Shown here: one piece after another, positions 21,490 to 31,133 of the stretch | Position numbering within the stretch: position 1 is the stretch's first letter | Layout of the letters: the number at the start of each line of letters is the position of its first letter | From: Amoebophrya sp. A120 | Lineage: Eukaryota > Sar > Dinophyceae > Syndiniales > Amoebophryaceae | Length of the DNA: 64,000 nucleotides | Direction: 5' to 3' | NCBI GenBank assembly: GCA_905178155.1 | Contig: CAJINV010000001.1 | Location: 12,697,136 to 12,761,135 of the forward strand | Translations under genes and position numbers: made by a program | Notes under the pieces: model-generated | Told to the model about the DNA's origin: nothing | The model's database searches: none | Seen by the model: the letters and a program-made list of their open reading frames with translations, nothing else

Positions 21490-23634
21490 ATGGCCACTCT
21501 CTCCGCATCCTCTTCATCCTCCTCCAAGGTTTTTGCTACCGCGGCGAAGCTGCTACCGGATTCCAAGCCCCTTAGCGGCCCGGGCGATTTCTTGAGCGCT
21601 AGCAAACAAGAGCATCTACAGGAAGAGCAGCAGAACCTCTTTCCTGAAGATGAAACGAAGCGGAAGCAATTAGTTCCGGAATCACCACCGAAAAAGGTGC
21701 GTAAGCTCGCTGCAAGCGAAGCGCAGAAGGGAGCAGTGAAAAAATCCAAAAAGGCACAAAAAGCCAAGAAGTGCGACGATTTGGACGTGGAGGAGTTCAT
21801 CGAGTATGACAAGCTACCAGCTCTCGACAGTGTCGTGCTTGCGCCGGGTATCAAGGTGGAAGCCACTGCCGTCAAAGTCGGCGATAAGCTTTACTCGCAG
21901 TTTCCTGATAGGAAGTCGTGGCGTCCTTTTAAGGTAAAGATGGCCGACGAGCAACAGGAAATCCACTGGAAGTACAAGAAATCAATCAAGGACCCCATCA
22001 TGAGATTGAAGCTGGCCGGCGACCCGGAGGTAGTGAAAAAGTCGACTATTCGCGTAAATCCGATCAGCTGTCCGGAGCGCGGCGTCAGCTTTAGGTCTCG
22101 CGGGAGTCGCATCTCCGAGAAGAGCTGGATCGTGCAGCACAGAGATATCGAAGGCAGACGCCATGACCGGGCCTTTAACTGCGGGAAACACGTTGACCTG
22201 CAGGACCCGGAGGGTGAGCGAGACGAAAAGGCCCGAGCGCGTTGTATGGCCGTCGCTGTCGAGTGGCTGCGTGAGCAGAGAAGAAAGGTGGAAACGCAGC
22301 GCCAGGAGGAAGGGAAGCCGAAGAAAAAAGTCGTACGCTTGTGCTTCTTCTGCTACATTTGGCATACACACAAAGCATGACCTGCTCCGGCTTCGGATCC
22401 TGGACTTGAAGTCTTTGCATTTCTTATAGTGATAGCTGGCTGCGATAGACGTGTTATTTTTATTTTTTTTTTATTGCGGGCTGTCGCTGTAACTGTATTC
22501 ATGGGGGATATTGTAGGAAGTACTGGGCAACTTCTTGGTCTTGGAGGTGGGTACTAAAAAAAGTAAAACCAACGAAAGTTGCGAATTTCTGTTTCCCCAA
22601 AACCAATGCAGCATGAGTCCGTTCGCGAGAGTGGAGTACGAGGGGTCAGTTGGTATCGTGCGGCCAAGCATCCGCACCTCGCTGGGTGGACGGCTTCAAT
22701 CTCCTCAAAGTCGTTCTGCGGAGGCGCAGGTGGAGCTAACACGGGTGGGCGAGTCGTGACGCGTAGGTTCAAACTGGACAAGCGTGAGTACGAAGGCGAC
22801 CCGGCAGGGCTTGAGGAGGAGCTCGAGAACCTTCGTCAGAGGGCGGTAGCACAGCGCAAACTGTGGGAAAAAGAAGTGTTTGTCTTCCAGGAGACAAAGG
22901 AAGAAAAGCCAACGCAGACACTCACCGAGGACATGCCGCAAGCAGGACGAGGCGAGAATCAGGCAGGAGATCATGATCGACAGGAGAAACTCCAGTACGC
23001 TCCCAGTGCCTTCCGCAACAAAATGAAGGGCAACGAGATGGACACTTTCAAACCGATCGGGAAGAAGAGCTACGTCTTGGAGAAGTCTAAACTTGTCCAG
23101 CAAAAGCAGACCAGTAAGAAGCTGACACTCGTCGACGCGACAAATTCGATCGCCGGGGATTTGGACAAGCAGAGGCTGCACCCGCGCAAGCCTAAGAACC
23201 GCGAAGCAAAATCAACGTCCCTCGCCAGCAAGCAGTCTTTCGTCGTCAAGAAGGAAGGCGCGAAATCAAATAGCGTGAACAAGGACAACAAGAAGACACT
23301 GAGCACCTCGCCGACATCTAAAAAGAGGCTGAAAAATAAGAGGGGCATTGAAAGTCCAAAGATGCACACATCTGCGTTGAAAGGACAGCCTGACAGCATG
23401 ATTTTCTCGACCGCGGCTAACAAGTCAGTTTCGACTCGCTCTTTGTCTTTTCAAATGTTCCTGAACACGCATGAATACGAGAACGACCCGAAGGGGCTGC
23501 AGGAGGCGCTGGGAGAGTTACGCCAGCAGCCGGCGATCGCGCAGCGAAATGCGTCGAAAGAGGGGGCGTTTTTCCGCCACGCGGCGCGTTCGGAGCAAAA
23601 GAAGCAGCAGGAAAAAGTCGAAGTTAGTAAGTAA
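21490..23634 (+). CDS. AP2-domain protein, array copy 1 (two AP2-like domains)
   Basis: Exon 1 is 21490-22332 and exon 2 is 22612-23634, joined across a GT-AG intron (AAAAAAGTC|GTACGC ... AATGCAG|CATGAG), giving 621 aa. Exon 1 ends with a divergent AP2-like unit: a [20 protein letters not shown] strand pair, an R...FN.K core and an amphipathic helix ([11 protein letters not shown]). Exon 2 opens with a clearer AP2/ERF-type unit ([20 protein letters not shown], a [12 protein letters not shown] strand, then a helix [19 protein letters not shown]). AP2 domains bind DNA with a three-stranded sheet; a nuclear regulator is the likely role. N-terminal and C-terminal linkers are Lys-rich and disordered. 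The C-terminal part repeats a fragment of the second unit ([20 protein letters not shown] near 23470), so it may contain a decayed third unit. Confidence 0.8.
22333..22611 (+). other. GT-AG intron between the AP2 units (copy 1)
   Basis: The intron lies right after the KK(V/I) codons that end the first AP2-like unit. The same position is used in copies 3 and 4, which supports descent of the array from one two-domain gene. Confidence 0.75.
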
Positions 23635-24240
23635 AATAAAGCTATCATGAATGATTGTAAATCTAAATGTAGACCAAGCAGCATATCCTTCAGTAGTACA
23701 TTCAGAAAATCAAGACTCATCGTCATTCGTTTCTCCCTTTGATGTGCCGTGTCTCTTAGGACCATGAACTGCATCGAATGAATTTTCGCACTTGAAAAAG
23801 AGCAGACACATAGAAAAAGCATAGCCTTGCACCGTTCGAGCAGGTATGCACCTCAAACCATGGTTGATAATGTATGATGCTGATCATCTTTCCTTGAGTA
23901 ACAGTCCAACCTTCGCCTTTCCTCTGCTGAGGGATTCAAATGAAAAGTCAAACAATGGAAGCAGGCGCGTGCTGTTCTTTGCAGTAAGTTTCTGAGAGCG
24001 GAGTGAGATGAATGGTTTGCAATGCAACTTCATGAGGAAAAACGATATAGACCATCAGTAGAAGCTAGAGCGGACCTACGATTGGGACAGGGCGGGGGCG
24101 CCACACAGTCCGCAAACGCATGGAGAGAGGCGGCACAGACACAAATTTCAGTGATCTGTAAAGAGGACGACGACAACCACCGTAGAACATTCTTCTTTTG
24201 GCTGGTGCTGTGAGATTTTTGATCGTTTTGTCGGAGCATC
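23635..24240. other. Intergenic region before the short AP2 gene
   Basis: About 600 bp. I looked for the missing first-domain exon of the next AP2 gene and did not see one. Confidence 0.5.
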
Positions 24241-24660
24241 ATGCCTGCTTCCGCACGCCAGAGCGGTGTCCGTGGCGTTCAATGGTTGCACAACGTCAAG
24301 CGCCCGAACATCGCGGGCTGGAGAGCGGAGATCACTTCTAATTACCGTGGCGAAAGCAGCAACGCAGGCAAACACAAGGGCCGTAAGTTGGTGCGCACCT
24401 TCACGCTCGACATACGGGAATACGAGGGCTACCCGGTGGGGCTTGCCGACGAGCTGGAAAATCTCCGACAACAGGCGGTGGCTCAGCGGCAGCAGTGGGA
24501 GGAGGAGGCCCGCCATAAAACACCGGAATTAAACGGAAAAGAGAAACTGACAAGCCCGCTGGCGCGAGCACAGACGGATCAAGCAGTCCAATCGCCATCG
24601 GAGGAAGACGAACCCAAGCCACGCACTCTGACTGATCAGAGAAGGAAGGTACCTACTTAG
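24241..24660 (+). CDS. Short AP2 protein, array copy 2 (single domain, 139 aa)
   Basis: A single frame from ATG 24241 to TAG 24658-24660. It carries only the second-type AP2 unit ([20 protein letters not shown], then [20 protein letters not shown] and a helix [19 protein letters not shown]), followed by a short charged tail. The first-domain exon present in the other three copies is absent upstream. Either a truncated duplicate with a new start or a naturally single-domain paralogue. Between copy 1 and copy 3 on the same strand. Expression unknown. Confidence 0.68.
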   Translation: MPASARQSGVRGVQWLHNVKRPNIAGWRAEITSNYRGESSNAGKHKGRKLVRTFTLDIREYEGYPVGLADELENLRQQAVAQRQQWEEEARHKTPELNGKEKLTSPLARAQTDQAVQSPSEEDEPKPRTLTDQRRKVPT

Positions 24661-24828
24661 GCAGGGCATTTCTTTTGGAAACCGCGACGAGTGTTGCAGA
24701 CTTCTTCTTGAAATGAATATCCATCAGTCAGTAATGCTACCCAGTTCATTATTTCGGGCGGACTTTGTGCCAGAATGAGAATGTGACTCGCATGAAAATC
24801 AACTTGAATCAAATACATTCGCACTCAA

Positions 24829-26583
24829 ATGCAGCACCAGACATCTGCGCCCATCCGCACCCGCAATTCTCCGGGCGGGGATGGAGCGATATTGCGGACG
24901 AAAAAAGAGCCCATCGCGCTTGCGGAAGATGAGATAAAGCTGCAGAGCAAGCCGGTGAGGAAAAAGACTAAGACGATGAAATCCGCTGAGAAGTCCTCCG
25001 ACCCAATCCACAACAAGCAAAATTCAATACTCGTCTCGGGCCAGCAACAGCCTGCTTTTGCGGAATGTGAAGACGTCGAAGATTGGGCACTGGCGCCAGC
25101 CGTGAAAAGCAGCCCGGTAGAAGATATTGGGCGCGAGGGCGTGAAGGACAGTGGGTTGGATGAAGATGGCTTCGCTGGAGATTGTTTCTGTGACCACGAC
25201 GCGGAAAACTTGTTTTGGTACGACAACGAACACGACGAGTACGATGACACGATGGGTTACGACGAGACTACTTCTGCTTACGAGGAGATGCAGGAGCCGT
25301 GGAATTGGGACGAAAACGCCGCTGATTGGGCCAGCGAGCAGAAGGAGGAGTCAAAAGACGCATCATCTTCATCGAAAAACAAGAAGAAGAAGAAGAACAA
25401 GCTCGTGAAAGGTGGGAAGGACAAGGACAAAACGAAGAAAGCGAAAAAGGTGTTGGTGCAAAAAGACAGCAAGACGCGCCATCATGTGTCGAAAAAGGAT
25501 AAAGGGCCGACCTTCGACAGTGTGGTTTTGTCCTCGGGCATGGAAGTTACGGCCACCGCCGTGAAAATCGGCGATCAGCTGTACCGGAAAGGGCGCTACG
25601 AGAAACACGGTTTGAAGCCCGTAAGCTTCAAGGTGCAAGACGAGCAGCACGAAATTCTGGTGAAGTACAAGCATTCTATCAAGGACCCGATAAAGCGGCT
25701 GCAGCTCGCCGGAGACCCAAACGTGGTTAAGAAAACGGTCGTCCGGGTGCCGCGCTGTCCGGAACCTGGGGTATTCTTCGAAAACACAGGCGATCGTATC
25801 TCGCAAAAGGTTTGGAGGGTGAGATATAAAGATTTGCAGGGAAAGTGGCGCCACAAAAGATTTAACTCGAAGGATTACGCTGATCCGCAGCACGGTGACG
25901 ACGATGGGCACCAACAGGAGGCCGCACAACAGCGCTGCATGGAAGCTGCGGTTAAATGGCTCCGGGAACATAAAGAAACCATGGCAAAGATACGGGGCCA
26001 GCAGGGGACGAAAAAGATCGTACTGAATATACTTAACTCACTTTGTGAATAATCTGAAACTGAATTGGAGGATGTCAGGCGACAGCATGATGTTCTCACA
26101 TGTCTTCCTACTATAATTCAAATAATGTGTTGGTGTGCCAGGGAGCAGCTGATGATCTTCAATGCGAATGTTTTGTGCTGTTGTTATGTTTCCCAGCAGG
26201 CAGCAGCACTAGCAACAGCATCATTTCTTTTTTTTTCGCAGGATCCTTCGGCAGCGGTTCGTAAGAGCGGTCTCCGTGGGGTGTGTTGGTCCCGACACTC
26301 CCATCATCCGCATCTCATGGGCTGGATGGCACATATTACATCCAAATCTTTTTGCGGAAAATCTGGCCGCGCGAGGGGCGACGGGCGAACGGTGAGGCGT
26401 TGCTTCAGGCTGGACAGCAGGGAGTACGAAGACGATCCCGAGGGCCTGGAGGAGGCGCTCGAGGACCTGCGGCAGAGGGCGGCCGGGCAGCGAAAGATCT
26501 GGGAGGAGCAGGTGTTCGTTGTCGAGGAAGCAAAACCGCGGGGGGTTGTCGAGCGGGAGAGCTTCCACTCAGGTGGTGAATAG
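24829..26583 (+). CDS. AP2-domain protein, array copy 3 (two AP2-like domains)
   Basis: Exon 1 is 24829-26019 and exon 2 is 26242-26583 (GT-AG: AAGATC|GTACTG ... TTTTTCGCAG|GATCC), giving 510 aa. The N-terminus is disordered, with an acidic patch rich in Asp/Glu/Tyr/Trp ([17 protein letters not shown]) and a Lys-rich nuclear-localisation-like run. The shared pre-domain block ([20 protein letters not shown] ... [20 protein letters not shown]) precedes the first AP2-like unit ([20 protein letters not shown], helix [11 protein letters not shown]). The second unit ([20 protein letters not shown], then [20 protein letters not shown]) is near the C-terminus. Acidic patch plus DNA-binding domains fits a transcription factor; this is inference. 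Confidence 0.8.
26020..26241 (+). other. GT-AG intron between the AP2 units (copy 3)
   Basis: Donor GATC|GTACTG and acceptor with a long T tract ending TTCGCAG. Same position as in copies 1 and 4. Confidence 0.75.
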
Positions 26584-27356
26584 AAACATATGGTGGCTCG
26601 GTAACAGCAGCACGCAGGACTGGATTAGTGTTCGCTTGTCGATCTGGCCGAGACGGAACGAATAGTAGTACATGTATGATATTAGCGAGAGACTATGACT
26701 AGGGATAGTGACACGGCGCGCAGTTGTATCGCTTGCAGCTAGAAGCTTTCAGGGTTCACAGATGAGACTTTTGAAACTGAAGCAAGAATCTGAAGTCATT
26801 TTTAACCAAAGAAATTCATTAAGATGCAAATGCGCATGATATTACAGAAAAACACTAACCTTGCGCTTGCGTTGTGCTTTTCTGATTGCGTCTGTACAAT
26901 ACACCATCATCATCCATGACGAGACGAATGACATAGCAATTTTGGGCGATACGGAAATAATGTTTCAACACGTGCATATACGTTTCAAAGTGAAAATTGG
27001 ACCCACCGTGGTCGGTCAGTATAGGAGCAGCGTCAAACAGCTCGGCGAAAACAATTCTTGGTTGTGTTTGATGTTCCTGCATCGCATTTAATTAGGTGTG
27101 AGCCGGTGAGGGTGACACTGACAGGGTGGTTGATCTGGGCCCTAAAAGTGAGAGGACAGATGACGCCCAAACTTCTTGGGCGAGTTGAAAGAAAGACGAG
27201 AAGTTGGGAGAATGCTCAAGGCGTTACATGATTCATCTGCGAGGCGAGAGGACACAATTTCTACGAAAGTGCGTCGCAAATTGTGGAGCGCTGCTTTCGT
27301 CGCTGTGATGTCGTCACTTTGACACATAACTAGTTTCTGTTTTCAGGCAATAAAAC
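26584..27356. other. Intergenic region, no gene seen
   Basis: About 770 bp between AP2 copy 3 and the cytidylyltransferase gene; short frames only. Confidence 0.5.
27330..27346 (+). promoter_or_regulatory. Candidate 3' splice acceptor just before the start codon
   Basis: A pyrimidine-rich tract (TAGTTTCTGTTTTCAG) ends ten bases before ATG 27357. It could be a trans-splicing (spliced-leader) acceptor, as used in dinoflagellates, or the end of a 5' UTR intron. Inference only. Confidence 0.3.
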
Positions 27357-30055
27357 ATGATGAATGCACCAGCTCCAGCTCATGCGTGGAACGCCGACCA
27401 TGTGCTTGCCGGTCTTGCCGGATTGGGAGTTGTCACTTTGGTCGTGTTGGCAACGAAAGCAGCGACCTTCGTTGCTGAGGTGACGCAGCTGTTTCCAGTC
27501 GATACCGACGGAAGGAATTCCACACCACCGCTCGTGGTTGCCGTCATTGTCTGCACACTGTCGGCGCTCTACGTCTGGACCACAAGCAGTTTCCTGGCCC
27601 TCGCGAGAACTACAGCAGTGGGTGACGTTGATAAGCAAAAGACATCACCTGACTCTGCTGCAGCTGCCAACGTCGGCTTAACACCCTCGTCAGCCCAGAA
27701 GAGCAGAAACAGAAAGAAATTCGGTGACAAGAACACAACCAGTACACCAGCAGGAGGGGGTACTACTCTACGCAGTCGCGGCGGTACTAACCAGAAGAAA
27801 CCTAATATCGCACCCCCACTACAACTAGATGACGACCATGCGCAAAAGGAATACAGCGGATCGTTCGACGACTCGCACGAAACCTCGTCCCCATGCTCAG
27901 AGCCGGACGAGGACTGGTCGCCGCCGGCGGATAAGAACCAGGAAGTACGAATTTTCATGGACGGCGCCTTCGATCTGACCCACTACGGCCACTACAACGC
28001 GCTCCGCCTCGCCAAGTCCCTGGGGAATTACCTGGTGGTCGGGGTGAACAGTTCCGACTCCGTGCAGAAGTGCAAGGGTTTCGCACCGGTTTTGACCGAC
28101 GAAGAACGGTGCATCGCCGTCGAAAACTGCCAGTTCGTCGATGAGATCGTGCCCAAGTCCCCCTACGTCATGACCAAGGAATATATGATTTCCTTGATTG
28201 ACAGCCACAATACGCAACGGACACAATAAAGAACTTGTTACCGCTCATGATTGTTCCCTAGTACTGGTAGTTCTTACAGTGTGCAATTACTGCACAACTT
28301 TCTTGAGTGACATCAAAGCATAGGGTCTGGAAATACTGGTACACCGCATGCTACATGTACTTGTTATCGTACGAACAGTTTTTGTGCCCGGAGAGACGGC
28401 ATTTCATTCTTCTTGTATGTGCGCCTGAGCGGTAAAAAATTTCCAGTGAATAGATGAAATCGATTACTTCGTGCACGGGTCGGATCCCTGCCTGGTGGAC
28501 GGCGTTGATGTGTATGAGGAGGCGCGAAGAATGGGTCGGTTCCGCATGGTGCCCCGGACCAAGGGGATCTCCACGACGGACATCGTCGGTCGCATGCTGC
28601 TCTACGGCCAGACGCAGCAGTTCGGGGGTGACGCGAACAATGCGGCGGACGAGATGAAAGAGGCACGGATATCCTGTGTAAAAACGTCCCCACCCCATAT
28701 TTGCAATGCAAATCTGCATGCTGCAAATATTTCTCATGCGGAGTTGCATGAGAAGCATTTCCTAGTCTTGTTTCGGAATTTGTCATGCTACAATCAGCAT
28801 GATATGCTGGATATGTGATGCTGCCGAACTAGCCAAACATTATTACGCTACGAGGCCAAACCTGTCATGCGCAACAGCCAAAGCTTGTTGACTTGTGTAG
28901 CAGATTTCCCATCTTCACTATGGGGTGGGGACGTTTTTACACAGGATAACGGAAAAGCAGTCGAAGCAGAACGCAAACTTCCGAGCAGGACGACATGCTT
29001 CGGGCGTCCGCGGTGGTCTATCAAAGAAAAAAGTTCGTCACGATCACTCATGGGCATTTTTGCAATACAAAAAATGCCTGCCACGCGTAAAAGTGCATCA
29101 CAGCCAAACGTTACACAGGATTTCCCTTAGTGTTTCTGCAATACATGGAAAAGCTGTGATGCTAAAAAAATTAGTAATGCTAAGTCTCCAAGTTAATGAC
29201 TGTGACAAACTTTTGTCTTTCTATATGGTCAGGTCCAAGAGTACTGCGTCGAAGAGCGAGGAGGTGGAGGGGGAGCCGCCGTCGATAGTGGATTCGGTTG
29301 TAACCACTAGCAGCGACCATAGAGATAGGGTAGAAAAAGTAGAGCAACAGCAGCTGTCAAGCTCCGCCAAGAGCAGCAACGTTAATAAACAGGCGCGCGG
29401 TCGGCCTCGTGCTGTAGCTGCAACAGGTGGTGCAGCAGGCGCCGCAGCATCTTCGTCCCAATACGAGGGTAAAAATAAAAGTTCCGCTGCGAAAAACTCC
29501 GAGCTGCTGCAGCTGCAGTCGCGGTTTTACAGCACCACGGCGCTGCTTCGCGCCTTCAGTGAACACTGCGAGCCGCCGCTGCCCGGCCAGCGGGTGGTGT
29601 ATTTTCCCCATTCGTGGGACATGTACTGCGCCACACACATCCTCGCGATGCAAGAGGCAAAACAACAGGGTGACTACCTGCTCATCGGCGTGTACAGTGA
29701 CGCGCTGCTGAACGACGTCGAGGACCAGCCACCCATCCTGACGTTTTACGAGCGGACGTTGTCGGTCCTCGGCTGTTCGTTCACCAACGACATTCTGCTG
29801 CCCGCGCCACCCGTGGTTTCCGAAAAGTTCCTGCAGGAGTTCGACATTTCCGTGGTCTGTGTCATGGACCACGCGACGGCGCAGCCGACGCAATTGCACC
29901 AGAGCATCATCGACGCGAACCTGTCCGTTCCCGTGCACAAAATCCGCCCCAAGATGGAACTGGATAAGAAAGCCATCCTCACCCGCGTCTTCGAAAACCA
30001 CGAGGCGTTCCAGACCAAATACCAAAAAAAAATCGTCACGGAGCTGGCATACTGA
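27357..30055 (+). CDS. PCYT2: CTP:phosphoethanolamine cytidylyltransferase, membrane-anchored
   Basis: Exons 27357-28211, 28456-28669, 28954-29018 and 29231-30055 give 652 aa in one frame. It makes CDP-ethanolamine from CTP and phosphoethanolamine in the Kennedy pathway. N-terminal residues ~17-90 hold two hydrophobic segments, so it is probably membrane-anchored. First catalytic domain (~195-345): FMDGAFDLTHYGHYNALRLA with the HxGH motif (HYGH near 210), then VHGSDPC and the RTKGISTTDIVGRML signature. Second domain (~500-640) keeps the fold (YLLIGVYSDALL, RTLSVLGCSF, LPVHKI-type strands) but its HxGH position reads CATH (WDMYCATHILAM), so it is probably not catalytic. The linker between domains is long, Ser/Ala-rich and carries two TIR introners (28670-28948, 29019-29225). 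The first intron (28212-28455) has neither GT-AG ends nor clear TIRs. Confidence 0.87.
28212..28455 (+). other. Non-canonical intron in the cytidylyltransferase gene
   Basis: The domain needs a join SHN|EIDYFVHGSDP, which places the intron between AAT (28209-28211) and GAA (28456). The two bases AT are shared, so the intron may be read as AT-AG or as ACGC...AGAT; GT-AG is not possible. A 10-bp inverted pair (TTACCGCTCA at 28238-28247; TGAGCGGTAA at about 28427-28436) may be the trace of worn TIRs. Confidence 0.55.
28665..28953 (+). mobile_element. Introner E in the cytidylyltransferase gene (TSD ACGGA)
   Basis: The core 28670-28948 (279 bp) has 30-bp perfect inverted ends beginning TATCCTGTGTAAAAACGTCC and continuing CCACCCCATA. 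It is flanked by ACGGA at 28665-28669 and 28949-28953. Excision of 284 nt joins GCA CGG A to AA AGC AGT. The ends match introner G at 43926-44207 closely, so the two belong to one family. Confidence 0.92.
29014..29230 (+). mobile_element. Introner F in the cytidylyltransferase gene (TSD TGGTC)
   Basis: The core 29019-29225 (207 bp) starts TATCAAAGAAAAAAGTTCGT and ends with an imperfect inverted copy (ACAAACTTTTGTCTTTCTATA). It is flanked by TGGTC at 29014-29018 and 29226-29230. Excision of 212 nt joins GCG GTG GTC to AGG TCC AAG in frame. Only 65 nt of exon separate it from introner E. Confidence 0.87.
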
Positions 30056-31133
30056 TACTGATGAGAAGAGGACGGACTGCTTCTGTTGCCAGCAGACTTT
30101 TCATCTTCTTCGACCAACTTTGTCGCTTCTTCCATCATCATCCATCGTCCCGTTTGACAGAAAGTTTCTTCCACCTCTTCTAGATGATTAGTAACGAAAT
30201 TCAGAGAAAAAGAAAATTATTGGAGCGATAAGCACGTCGTTATTTCGTGCAGGAGCTCGGAAGACCGTCCCTCGCCAAGTACCTGTGCAATGCAGCAATT
30301 CTTTGCAAGAACGACACCCTGACAACGACAGGATCATGCTTTCTACCACGACCATGTACAAAACATGCTTGATCACACTATCTCGAAGATGATGACCACA
30401 CGACAAGGAATGTAACGAAAAATAACGACCTAAAGCTAATTTAGATTTATCGAATAAGCCGCCTCTTTTTCTAGTAGAGTACCCCTTCGGAACAGACGGG
30501 TAGCAGATGGGTTTACACCGCATAAAAAGCGCGGCTTGTTTACCGCGCATTTTTTGTATTCTACCGCTTGAGCTTCGTTTGCCATTTATTCTTTTTGCGT
30601 CGGTATCGAGTCAGAGCGACGTATCGCGAGTCTTGGTAGAAAATCGTGTGCAGTTGTGGTGAAACTTGCGGGAAAGATTTCATCGAGTAGTCATGTAGCT
30701 TGACTCGGCTACATGACTACTCGATGAAATCTTTCCCGCAAGAGAGTCAAACGTAATGAATTGGCGTTTCAGAGCCCGCGGTGAGTGTCGACGGATGCGC
30801 AGTGGGAGAGAGCTTTTTGGTAGCGCATCATTGTCTGTTTGCGATGCTTTCTTTCGTTGCTTCGTCGTAGACGCCGAAAAAATTGAAGATTAGACAGGCT
30901 CCGACATTCCGATCGGCAGTCTGTTTCCGTGTTTTCGTTTATCTATTTCTTGAAGGAAATTAAGCTCGCTTTATAAACTTCGTGGTGGAATCGAGTTGCT
31001 ACGTAGTAGAACAAAAATTGTCATTCGGCACGTCGGCAACCGCTATTGCACGTGAACGTAGATAGGCGCATACAGGAGTTCTTCAGTGCAACGTAGATAT
31101 AAACAACTCAGTACACACACGCGCAATTTGAAG
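30056..31133. other. Intergenic region with a perfect 35-bp hairpin
   Basis: About 1.1 kb without a gene; it contains the inverted repeat listed separately. Otherwise short frames only. Confidence 0.5.
30665..30742. repeat. Perfect 35-bp inverted repeat with 8-base loop
   Basis: Left arm 30665-30699 (CTTGCGGGAAAGATTTCATC...) and right arm 30708-30742 are exact reverse complements, separated by TTGACTCG. No target-site duplication is seen and the ends are not of the TATC introner type. It could fold as a stable RNA hairpin or DNA cruciform. Confidence 0.9.

Noticed and set aside
22440-22475. A transcription terminator-like T tract
   Set aside because: It lies inside the GT-AG intron of AP2 copy 1 and has no associated stem; eukaryotic genes do not end this way.
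28925-29013. A possible separate start for the second half of the cytidylyltransferase
   Set aside because: The start codon lies inside introner E; the coding frame continues from the upstream exon once E and F are removed.
30665-30742. The hairpin as another introner
   Set aside because: It does not interrupt coding sequence, lacks the TAT... ends and has no flanking duplication.
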